This document shows positions 5,717-12,475 of a stretch of 12,475 nucleotides of DNA, piece after piece (the stretch's first letter is position 1; each line of letters begins with the position of its first letter). The DNA is from an uncultured Campylobacter sp. (lineage in GTDB: Bacteria > Campylobacterota > Campylobacteria > Campylobacterales > Campylobacteraceae), in contig NZ_CAJPMA010000046.1 in the NCBI RefSeq assembly GCF_905371695.1, forward strand, positions 1 to 12,475, read 5' to 3'. Under the pieces are notes generated by a model, which saw only the letters and a program-made list of their open reading frames with translations, made no database searches and was not told the DNA's origin. A program made the translations under genes and the position numbers.

Positions 5717-6749
5717 AAAAACTCCCGTCCTCTTGCGAGTAGCTATGTACGCTAGTAAAATTTAGATATACGAATTTTAAATTTTTCTCTTTTATGTCTT
5801 TAAATTTCGCGCTCGTGATATCGACCTCGACCATATCCGCGCTTTCTTGCATCTTAATATCAAGCCTAATGCGAGAGCCTAAAATTCGGCTATGCACGAT
5901 CTCGCCCTTTTTAGAGCCGGCGCTGTATTCAAAGCCAAGCTCTATCTCGTGAGGCCGCACGAAAAGCAGATCTCCCGCGCTCTCGTCGCTTACGATACCA
6001 TCCGCGCCCACTCTGCCGCGAAAGAGATTTACGTTGCCCAAAAAGCTATACACGAAAGGATTGGCCGGTTTTTCGTAAACGTCTACTGGCGTGCCTACTT
6101 GCTGGATCTCGCCTTTATTCATCACGACTATTTTATCGCTTACTTCTAGCGCTTCTTCTTGATCGTGCGTAACGAACACGCTAGTAATGTGAATTTCGTC
6201 GTGTAGCTTTCTTAGCCACCTGCGTAGATCTGCTCTAACCTTTGCGTCTAGCGCCCCAAACGGCTCGTCTAGCAGCAAAATTTTAGGCTCCACCGCTAAC
6301 GCCCTAGCTAGCGCCACGCGCTGTTTTTGCCCGCCGCTTAGCTCATCGGGAAAGCGCCCCGCCAAGCTTTCTAGCTGGATCATTTTTAGCAGGTGCATGA
6401 CGCGCTGCTTTATCTCGTCTTTGCTTGGGCGCGAGGCTTTTGGACGGACGTTTAGTCCAAACGCGATGTTATCAAACACGCTCATATGCCTAAATAGCGC
6501 GTAGTGCTGAAAAACAAAGCCTATGCCGCGTTCTTTTATGCTTTTGCGGCTGACGTTTTCGCCGAAAAACGAGATTTCGCCGCTACCTGCGTTTTCTAGG
6601 CCTGCGATTATGCGAAGTAGCGTCGTTTTGCCGCTGCCGCTAGGTCCTAAAAGCGCGGTTAGCTCGCCTTTGTTTATCTCTAAATTTACGTTTTTAAGCG
6701 CGACGAAATCGCCGAAATTTTTATTTAAATTCGATATTTTTATACCCAT
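5700..6749 (-). CDS. cysA: Sulfate/thiosulfate ABC transporter ATP-binding protein CysA
   Basis: ATPase that powers sulfate import through the CysTW channel at the inner face of the cytoplasmic membrane. The 349 aa fit the CysA family. Seen in order: Walker A GPSGSGKTT (35-43), Q-loop Q80, signature LSGGQKQR (136-143), Walker B LLLDEP (157-162), D-loop GALD and switch histidine H194 in VFVTHDQEEALE. A C-terminal regulatory TOBE-like region from about residue 235 contains LFVRPHEIEL. The ATG abuts the cysW stop with no gap (TAAATG), preceded by AAAGGGG within the end of cysW. The 3' end overlaps cysH by 17 nt. Molybdate, spermidine or sugar ATPases are similar, but the neighbours decide for sulfate. 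Confidence 0.95.
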   Translation of the reverse strand: MGIKISNLNKNFGDFVALKNVNLEINKGELTALLGPSGSGKTTLLRIIAGLENAGSGEISFFGENVSRKSIKERGIGFVFQHYALFRHMSVFDNIAFGLNVRPKASRPSKDEIKQRVMHLLKMIQLESLAGRFPDELSGGQKQRVALARALAVEPKILLLDEPFGALDAKVRADLRRWLRKLHDEIHITSVFVTHDQEEALEVSDKIVVMNKGEIQQVGTPVDVYEKPANPFVYSFLGNVNLFRGRVGADGIVSDESAGDLLFVRPHEIELGFEYSAGSKKGEIVHSRILGSRIRLDIKMQESADMVEVDITSAKFKDIKEKNLKFVYLNFTSVHSYSQEDGSFCDYYI

Positions 6750-7556
6750 TTAGCCCCTTTTGCTAGCTTTTTGAACTAAAAATTTTAGCGCCAGCGTGAC
6801 TACCGAGAGTAGCAGCAACAAGCTAGCTACGCTAAAAGCCGCTACGTAAAGATAATCGCTGTATAAAATTTCTATATAAAGGGGCATCGTGGTAGTTAGC
6901 CCGATTATCTTGCCGCTTACGACCGCCACGGCGCCGAATTCGCCCATCGCTCTGGCGTTTGTTAGCACTACGCCGTAAAATAGCCCCCATTTTATGTTCG
7001 GTAGCGTAACGCTAAAAAATGTGCGAAGTCCGCCAGCGCCCAGACTAAACGCCGCCTCTTCCTCGCTATTTCCTTGCTCTTGCATTAACAAAAGCGTCTC
7101 CTTGGCTACAAACGGAAAGGTAACGAACGCGCTAGCTAGCAAAATCCCCGGCAGTGCAAAAATCACGTCGAAATTTATCGCGCTAAAAAATTTTCCCAAA
7201 AAGCCGCTATTTCCAAAAAGCAGCACGAACATTAACCCTGCGATAACGGGCGAAACGGCAAAGGGCATATCTAAAAGCGTAAGTAGCACAGTCTTGCCAC
7301 GAAACTCGAATTTCGCCGCCGCGTAGGCTATCATAACGCCAAATACGGTATTTATAACCACGCAAAATCCCGCGCAAAGCAGGCTAAGCTTTACCGCGCT
7401 AATCGCGTAATCGTCGCTAATCGCGGTAAAATAGCCGCTAAGCCCGTCTTTTAGGGCTTCTGATACGATGGTATAAAGCGGAAGCGCGATAAAAACGAAT
7501 AAAAACGCGGCGCTAATTAAAAGCAAAACGGGCTTTAAAATTTTCGGTTCGCTCAT
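6750..7556 (-). CDS. cysW: Sulfate ABC transporter permease CysW
   Basis: One of two membrane subunits forming the sulfate channel. The 268 aa contain about six hydrophobic segments, the first at roughly 11-33 and the last at 238-260. The cytoplasmic EAA loop that docks with CysA is EEAAFSLGAGGLRTFFSVTLP-like (about 166-186), followed by the ARAMGEFGAVAVVSG segment typical of CysW (about 201-215). Its ATG overlaps the cysT stop by 4 nt (ATGA), and its stop abuts the cysA start, so synthesis of the three transporter parts is probably coupled. CysW rather than CysT is assigned from the GEFGAVAVVSG sequence and its place next to cysA. Confidence 0.93.
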   Translation of the reverse strand: MSEPKILKPVLLLISAAFLFVFIALPLYTIVSEALKDGLSGYFTAISDDYAISAVKLSLLCAGFCVVINTVFGVMIAYAAAKFEFRGKTVLLTLLDMPFAVSPVIAGLMFVLLFGNSGFLGKFFSAINFDVIFALPGILLASAFVTFPFVAKETLLLMQEQGNSEEEAAFSLGAGGLRTFFSVTLPNIKWGLFYGVVLTNARAMGEFGAVAVVSGKIIGLTTTMPLYIEILYSDYLYVAAFSVASLLLLLSVVTLALKFLVQKASKRG

Positions 7557-8380
7557 TTTGCGACCTTTTTTTGTATGAAATTTATCAAAAATAGCGAGGC
7601 AAACGCTACTAAAATCATGAAAAATCCGATTACGGCGGCTTCTTGATAATTAAAACTATCTAGGCGCGAGACGATTAAAACGGGTAAAATTTCGCTTTTA
7701 AAAGGGATGTTGCTCGAAATAAAAATGACCGAGCCGTATTCGCCAAGGCCTCTGGCAAAGGCTAGCGCAAAGCCCGTTATCAAGGACGGAAGCAGGCTTG
7801 GAAGCATTATTAGCCTAAAAATTTGCCAAAAATTCGCGCCTAAATTTTCGGCCGCTTCAAGCACTTGTTTATCAAAATCTTTTATAACGGGCTCCGTCGT
7901 CCGCACTACAAACGGCATACCTACGAATATCAAAACGATTACAACGCAAGTAAAATCCGCCCCTTGCAAATCTATGCCGAGCCTTAAAAGCGCAGCGCCC
8001 ATAACGCCGCCGTGCGAAAATAAATACGCCAGGCAAATCCCAGCCACCGCCGTAGGTAGCGCAAAAGGAATATCTATAAGCGAGCTAATAAAGCCCTTGC
8101 CCCAAAATTCGTAACGCGCCAAGCACCACGCGATAATAAAACCGAAAAGCGAATTTATCGCTGCGGCGACGAATGAAGCCGTAAATGAAAATTTAAGCGC
8201 CGATAATACGCGAGGATCGCTGATAACGGCTAAAATTTCGCCTATGCCGCCCTTAAAGCTAAAAGCACCCAGAGCCGCCAGCGGCAGTAAAACCAAAAAG
8301 CAAACGTAGCTAGCGCCAAGACCGAAGCAGATATTAAATCCCGGCAAAATCGAGGGCTTTTTAAGTAAAAATTTTCTCAT
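7553..8380 (-). CDS. cysT: Sulfate ABC transporter permease CysT (CysU)
   Basis: Second membrane subunit of the sulfate importer. The 275 aa have about six hydrophobic segments (first about 22-40, last about 250-268). The EAA loop is EAAENLGANFWQIFRLIMLP (175-194), and the following AFARGLGEYGSVIFISSN (207-224) is a CysT signature. A 4-nt overlap (ATGA) links it to the upstream binding-protein gene, and another 4-nt overlap links it to cysW. Its order, binding protein-T-W-A, is the standard sulfate transporter order. Confidence 0.94.
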   Translation of the reverse strand: MRKFLLKKPSILPGFNICFGLGASYVCFLVLLPLAALGAFSFKGGIGEILAVISDPRVLSALKFSFTASFVAAAINSLFGFIIAWCLARYEFWGKGFISSLIDIPFALPTAVAGICLAYLFSHGGVMGAALLRLGIDLQGADFTCVVIVLIFVGMPFVVRTTEPVIKDFDKQVLEAAENLGANFWQIFRLIMLPSLLPSLITGFALAFARGLGEYGSVIFISSNIPFKSEILPVLIVSRLDSFNYQEAAVIGFFMILVAFASLFLINFIQKKVAK

Positions 8381-9369
8381 TTTTTGCCCTTCGCTACGAT
8401 CTCGTAAATTTTATCAAACTCGCCTCCGTCGCTAAAATGCCGCTTTTGCGCCGCGTCCCAGCCGCCAAAGCTATCTATGCTTATTAAATTTATTCGCGGG
8501 AAAATTTTCTCGTATTTTTTAGCGACGCTTTCATCCGTCGGGCGGAAGAAATTTTTCGCGATGATCTCCTGCGCATCGGGCAGATAAAGGCGCGCCAGAT
8601 ATTCGCGGGCAAGTTGGGCGTTGCCGTTTACGGCGGCGTTTTTGCTTAAAACCGCGACAGGAGGCTGCGCTAGGATGCTAAGGCTTGGGTAGATAATCTC
8701 AAACTCGTCCTCTCCTAGCCTTGCTTTGCTAAGATACGCTTCGTTTTCCCACGCAATCATCGCGTCGCCGATACCGCGGCGTATGAAAGTGTTTGCCGAC
8801 CCGCGAGCGCCTGCGTCTAGCACGGGAGCGTTGGCGTAGAGTTTAACCAAAAATTCGCGAATTTTATCCTCGTCTCCGTCAAATTTAGCCGCCGCGTAGG
8901 CGTATGCGGCTAGGTGGTTATACCTCGCGCCGCCTGATGTTTTGGGATTTGGAGTTACGATTTTTACGTCGTTTCTTACTAGATCGTCCCAGTCTTTTAT
9001 ACCTTTTGGATTGCCTTTTCTAACCAAAAATACGATCGTGGAGTTGTAAGGCGCGGAGTTTAGCGGGAGCTCTTCTTGCCACGAAGCGTCCAAAGCGCCG
9101 CTTTTTCGCGCGACGGCGTTAATGTCGTAGGCAAGAGCCAGCGTCGCGACGTCGGCTTTTAATCCGTCTATTAGCATCCTAGCCTGCGCGCCGCTACCGC
9201 CGTGGCTTTGTAAAATTTTAATCTTTTTGCCGCTTTTTTGCTCGTAGTATTTAATAAAAAGCGCGTTATATTCTTTAAAAAGCTCCCGCGTCGCGTCGTA
9301 CGAGACGTTTAAAAGCTGTTGCGCGGCGGCAAAATTTATAAGCGCTAAAAAGATTAAAATTTTATTCAA
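8377..9369 (-). CDS. Periplasmic sulfate (or thiosulfate) binding protein, Sbp/CysP family
   Basis: Captures the anion in the periplasm and delivers it to CysTW. The 330-aa precursor has a short signal peptide (MNKILIFLALINFAAA, cleavage about 16|17). Family hallmarks seen are NVSYDATRELF (21-31), KIKILQSHGGSGAQAR (49-64), which gives the Q-S before the GGSG loop, and TPNPKTSGGAR (139-149), the second Sbp signature. Sulfate and thiosulfate binding proteins share these features, so the substrate is not settled by sequence alone; the all-sulfate pathway around it favours sulfate. The start is TTG at 9367-9369, preceded by AGGA at good spacing and overlapping the end of cysG by 8 nt. The intact signal peptide begins exactly there. 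Confidence 0.94.
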   Translation of the reverse strand: MNKILIFLALINFAAAQQLLNVSYDATRELFKEYNALFIKYYEQKSGKKIKILQSHGGSGAQARMLIDGLKADVATLALAYDINAVARKSGALDASWQEELPLNSAPYNSTIVFLVRKGNPKGIKDWDDLVRNDVKIVTPNPKTSGGARYNHLAAYAYAAAKFDGDEDKIREFLVKLYANAPVLDAGARGSANTFIRRGIGDAMIAWENEAYLSKARLGEDEFEIIYPSLSILAQPPVAVLSKNAAVNGNAQLAREYLARLYLPDAQEIIAKNFFRPTDESVAKKYEKIFPRINLISIDSFGGWDAAQKRHFSDGGEFDKIYEIVAKGKK

Positions 9370-10654
9370 CCGCTATCCTTTCGCATTTTGATTTCAAGCT
9401 TAGCGATTTTTCGACGACGGGGCCGATTATTAAAATCGCCGGACGAGCGCATTTTAGCGCCATAGATTCTAAATTTTTTATTCGTCCGACGATCGCTTTT
9501 TCATCCGCTCTATCTATATTTGAAACAAACGCCGCGGGCGTATCTAGGTCTAAATTTAGCTTTCTTGCCGCATTTAAAATTTCGCCCGCGTAAGCGTGCG
9601 CCATAAGCGCGACCGTCGTAATGCCTTTCGTTTTTAAAATTTCAAGCCAAGCGGTATTTATCTCGCCGCCTTTTAGATGCGCCGAGACTATCAAAACGCC
9701 GCTGCTAACGCCCCTAATCGTGGGCGTAATAAGCGCGCTAGCACATCCGGCAAAAACCGAACTAACGCCGCTAATTAGCTCAAACTCTACGCCGTTTTCC
9801 TCTAAAAAGCTCATCTCCTCAAACGCTCTGCCAAACAAGCTCGCGTCGCCGCCTTTTAACCGCCCGACGGTCTTGCCTTCTTTTGCCAGGCTTAGCATAA
9901 GGGCGTTTATCTGCTCTTGCGTCGCGCTATCTTCGTCTTTGCCTTTGCCTACGTTAATAATCTCTACGCCTAAATTTCGTAAAATTTCGCGCGTATCCTC
10001 GCCGACTAGTTTATCGCTTAGAGCTACGTCTAGCAGCTCAAACGCTTCAAGCGCGCCTAAGGTGAGATTTTGAAGGCTGCCGCTGCCGCAGCTAATTAAA
10101 AAAACTTTGCCTAAATTTTCGCGGCACTTCGGTTTTAAAATTTCGGCCTTTTGCGGGTTAGAATTTTCAATCGCCTCAAGCCTGGCTAGTTTCAGCTTCG
10201 GGATAAAATCAGCTAAATTCCTAGGCAAAATTTTAGCTATTTTATCTCTTACGAGCGCGGCTAAGCTAGGACTCGCGCCGCTAGTGCTAACGCCTACGCT
10301 AAGCTCGCCTAAATGCGCGTTTGCGGTAAAATAAAAATCGCTTAAAGCAGGCTTATCGACTACGTTTAGCAAATAGCCCGAGCTTTTACGCTCGCTAAAT
10401 AAAGCTTGCCCTAAATTTTCATCTCCGCTAGCATCTATTATTATTTCAAAACCGCTTAAATTTTCGCCCAAATTTTGCCGCGTTAGCTTGCGAATTTTTA
10501 CGTTTTTATCGGCAAAAAACGGCTCTAAAATTTTTTCGGCTAAAATTTCGCACTCCCAACTAGCCGCTTTTAGGGCTAAAAATTTTTGCCGCGCGACCTT
10601 TCCGGCTCCGATTAAAAGCACGCGTTTGGGCGTAAGGGCTACTGGTAGGGTCAT
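9362..10654 (-). CDS. cysG: Siroheme synthase CysG (dehydrogenase/ferrochelatase plus methyltransferase)
   Basis: Makes siroheme, the cofactor of CysI, from uroporphyrinogen III. Residues 1 to about 150 form the precorrin-2 dehydrogenase/ferrochelatase half: NAD-binding GAGKVARQK (16-24), NVVDKP (97-102) with the catalytic-type D100, and STSGASPSLA (123-132). From about 183 the SUMT methyltransferase half follows, with VGRLKGGDASLFGRAFEE (263-280) and a SGVSSVFAGCASALITPTIRG segment. This half is divergent: the usual GAGPGDPxLLT reads CGSGSLQNLTL (189-199), and GGDP reads GGDA. It may still be active, but the fold-level match is clearer than the motif-level one. At 430 aa it is slightly shorter than E. 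coli CysG. Its ATG overlaps the cysI stop by 1 nt, coupling cofactor and enzyme synthesis. Confidence 0.92.
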   Translation of the reverse strand: MTLPVALTPKRVLLIGAGKVARQKFLALKAASWECEILAEKILEPFFADKNVKIRKLTRQNLGENLSGFEIIIDASGDENLGQALFSERKSSGYLLNVVDKPALSDFYFTANAHLGELSVGVSTSGASPSLAALVRDKIAKILPRNLADFIPKLKLARLEAIENSNPQKAEILKPKCRENLGKVFLISCGSGSLQNLTLGALEAFELLDVALSDKLVGEDTREILRNLGVEIINVGKGKDEDSATQEQINALMLSLAKEGKTVGRLKGGDASLFGRAFEEMSFLEENGVEFELISGVSSVFAGCASALITPTIRGVSSGVLIVSAHLKGGEINTAWLEILKTKGITTVALMAHAYAGEILNAARKLNLDLDTPAAFVSNIDRADEKAIVGRIKNLESMALKCARPAILIIGPVVEKSLSLKSKCERIAVE

Positions 10655-12363
10655 TAAATTTTATCTTTTAGCGTTTCGCCAAAAAGCGCGTCCGCGCCGT
10701 AGTCGTAATACGCTTTCGGGTTTTCCTCAAACGTCCCCACGCGCTGATACAGCCCGCAAAGCTCGGTTATGACGCTATCTCCGCCGTTATCGACCCAGTC
10801 GTTGAAGTTTTTAAACTCGGATTTTACCTGCGTAAATTTTTTAAGCGTTTGATAGACGAATTCGGGCACGTGATAAGCGGCCACGCCGCCTACTTTTTTG
10901 CCGAATTTGCTTTTGCCTTCTTTTAGCTCGCCGCCGGCAAATACGCTGTAATAAGGAAGCGATCTGCCGTCCTCGCGCCTAGTGCCGCCCATAAAGCCTA
11001 AATTTGCGTTTTGATGAGCGGTGCAGGAGTTTGGACAGCCCGACATCTTAATAACGATATCTTTTAAAAGCGAAAAGTCTAAATCGCTGTTTCTAATATG
11101 ATCGTGGATAGCCTCCACTGCGCCTTTTGGACGGCAAATACCAAGCCGACAGGTCGATGCGCCCGTGCATGGAGTCATGTTTGCAAACACGCGCGGATCG
11201 GCGCTCATAGGCGAAATCTCCGCGATAACCGGATAAAGCGCGATAAGATCGGTCTTTTTGAGATTTTTTAAGATGATATGCTGATCTCGGCTTATAAAAA
11301 GCGAATCTTTTAGGCCTAGTTTAATAAGCGCTTTTGATAGCTTTATCGCATCGTCTCCGCGCACGTTTCCCCACAAAAACGGCACTACGGCGTAGTAATA
11401 GCCCTTTTGTTTTTGCGCGGTTACGTAGTTTTGCGCCCAGGCTTTTTGTGCGGCGGAAAATCTAACGCGAGGTTCGCTTACTAGCGGCTTAACGCCCCTT
11501 GGCTCTTTGATGTCCAGCCTCCATTTTTCGCTTGAAGCTCTAATTTTTGCGACCTCGTCCTCGATCATTTTAAAAATCGTCTCTTTTCCTAGCTTCTCGG
11601 CGGCGTGGCGCAGGCGGGCGGAGTTTCTATGCTCGTAATCGCCGGTTTTAGCAAACACGAGCTTGATAGCTTGCGCGTATAAAAAGGCTTCGTTTGCGGG
11701 GATGAAACTTTTAAATTTATCGCCTAGGCGCGGTTTTGAGCCCATTCCGCCCGCGACGTAGACTATAAAGCCTTTTTTGCCGCCTTTTTTGGTCGCTATA
11801 AAGCCCGCGTCCGTGATAGTCGCGTTTGCTCGGTCAGCCTTGGAGCCTGAAAAAGCGATTTTAAATTTCCTAGAAAGTCCGTAAGAATCGGCTCTGCCGA
11901 TAAGCATGCTAGTAATGGCGTTTGCGTAGGGAAGGACGTTAAAAGCCTCGTCTTTGGCGACTCCCGCTAGCGCGTCGCAAACTACGCCTCTAACGCAATC
12001 CCCGCATGCGCCGCGCGTAGTCATATTTATCGCGGCGATCTCGTTTTCAAGCTCTATAAATTCGTCGTCTTTTACAAAATGAATCTGAATGCTAGCTCTC
12101 GTAGATAGATGCAAAAATCCGTTGGCGTAGCGCTTGCAAAGCTCGCCTAGGCGCGCGAATTCTTTCGCGCCAACGCCGCCGCCGTGCGTTTTTACCCGCG
12201 CCATGTAGCTGTCTTTTACGCGCTGTTCGTATATCCCAAACGCCACGCGAATTTTCTCAAAACCTTTAAAATCAAGCTCGCCGCTTTTATATTCTTGCCA
12301 TTTTTGCCTAAAAAATTCCGCGTCTTTGACGCTTACTTCCGCCGGAATAATATAGGTGTCCAT
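10654..12363 (-). CDS. cysI: Siroheme-dependent sulfite reductase CysI (hemoprotein)
   Basis: Six-electron reduction of sulfite to sulfide in the cytoplasm, the last step before cysteine synthesis. The 569 aa match the single-polypeptide nitrite/sulfite reductase family. The two-fold repeated layout is visible: a ferredoxin-like half domain at about 53-110 (YMARVKTHGGGV, FLHLSTRASIQIHFV), then RGACGDCVRGVVCDALAG (118-134), a second half domain around GYYYAVVPFLWG, and the C-terminal cofactor site. The [4Fe-4S]/siroheme ligands are C399 and C405 (CTGASTC) plus C443 and C447 (SGCPNSC). Assimilatory nitrite reductases look alike; the cys neighbours favour sulfite. No CysJ flavoprotein is adjacent, suggesting ferredoxin or another small donor. 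The ATG at 12361-12363 has AAAAGG upstream and is the first gene of the operon. Confidence 0.94.
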   Translation of the reverse strand: MDTYIIPAEVSVKDAEFFRQKWQEYKSGELDFKGFEKIRVAFGIYEQRVKDSYMARVKTHGGGVGAKEFARLGELCKRYANGFLHLSTRASIQIHFVKDDEFIELENEIAAINMTTRGACGDCVRGVVCDALAGVAKDEAFNVLPYANAITSMLIGRADSYGLSRKFKIAFSGSKADRANATITDAGFIATKKGGKKGFIVYVAGGMGSKPRLGDKFKSFIPANEAFLYAQAIKLVFAKTGDYEHRNSARLRHAAEKLGKETIFKMIEDEVAKIRASSEKWRLDIKEPRGVKPLVSEPRVRFSAAQKAWAQNYVTAQKQKGYYYAVVPFLWGNVRGDDAIKLSKALIKLGLKDSLFISRDQHIILKNLKKTDLIALYPVIAEISPMSADPRVFANMTPCTGASTCRLGICRPKGAVEAIHDHIRNSDLDFSLLKDIVIKMSGCPNSCTAHQNANLGFMGGTRREDGRSLPYYSVFAGGELKEGKSKFGKKVGGVAAYHVPEFVYQTLKKFTQVKSEFKNFNDWVDNGGDSVITELCGLYQRVGTFEENPKAYYDYGADALFGETLKDKI

Positions 12364-12392
12364 CGTTTGCCTTTTTATAAAATTTGGGCGAG

Positions 12393-12421
12393 ATTTTACA
12401 ATAAATTTACTTAAAGGGATA
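12393..12421 (-). promoter_or_regulatory. Candidate promoter of the cys operon
   Basis: On the minus strand, TTTATTGTAAAAT supplies a -10 (TAAAAT, 12393-12398) preceded by TG and by an AT-rich tract, in Campylobacter vegetative style without a real -35. It lies 30 nt before the cysI ATG. No known Cys regulator site was recognised. Confidence 0.4.
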
Positions 12422-12441
12422 AAACGCTATTAAAAATTTTA

Positions 12442-12475
12442 GGCTCTGTGTGCTAAATGTATTGCTAGACAGAGA
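12442..12475. repeat. Inverted repeat at the right edge, possible mobile-element end
   Basis: CTCTGT (12444-12449) and ACAGAG (12469-12474) are perfect inverted arms around 19 nt. The segment begins GGCTCTGTG, directly after AT-rich sequence. It could be the hairpin of a neighbouring gene's transcript end, or the terminal repeat of an insertion sequence; some ISL3-family elements begin with GGCTCT-like ends (from memory, not checked). The window ends here, so neither reading can be decided. Confidence 0.25.

Noticed and set aside
10654..12363. Reading the siroheme enzyme as an assimilatory nitrite reductase
   Set aside because: The families overlap in sequence, but overlap with cysG and the full sulfate pathway downstream make sulfite reductase far more likely.

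Overview
The window looks like a piece of an epsilonproteobacterial chromosome, most likely a Campylobacter of the human-oral type (C. rectus/showae/curvus/concisus relatives). The clues are the AAATTT-rich non-coding style and codon use, moderate GC for that group, a Sec-exported clade II NosZ, and promoters made of an extended -10 without a clear -35. The species assignment is inference. All convincing genes lie on the minus strand, so the window reads right to left. No tRNA, rRNA or CRISPR array was seen.

From the right edge, an AT-rich leader with a candidate promoter (about 12393-12421) starts a tightly packed assimilatory sulfate reduction operon: cysI (siroheme sulfite reductase), cysG (siroheme synthase), a periplasmic sulfate-binding protein (TTG start), cysT and cysW (permeases), cysA (ATPase) and cysH (iron-sulfur APS reductase, GTG start). 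Every junction in this run overlaps by 1-17 nt or abuts. A 374-nt gap rich in dyad symmetry (4650-5023) follows, then cysD and cysN (ATP sulfurylase), which overlap by 1 nt. Together these encode sulfate uptake, activation to APS, direct APS reduction to sulfite, reduction to sulfide, and the siroheme cofactor. No APS kinase (CysC) and no flavoprotein (CysJ) is present. This fits the two cysteine pairs in CysH, which mark the APS-using type, and a ferredoxin-like electron donor for CysI.

A 348-nt non-coding stretch after cysN (1975-2322) contains an alternating CCGCCC/GGGCGG repeat that can form two mutually exclusive hairpins at the cysN 3' end. Leftwards lies a nitrous oxide respiration locus: a secreted beta-propeller-like protein of unknown role, then nosZ, whose first 357 codons are in the window. 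A near-consensus extended -10 overlaps a 15-nt palindrome in the 39 nt between those two genes, suggesting a separately controlled nosZ promoter.

I do not see a clearly undescribed system. The best second looks are the palindrome and promoter before nosZ, the propeller protein paired with nosZ, the structured gap inside the cys operon, the switch-like repeat at the cysN end, the divergent methyltransferase half of CysG, and a possible insertion-sequence end at the right edge.
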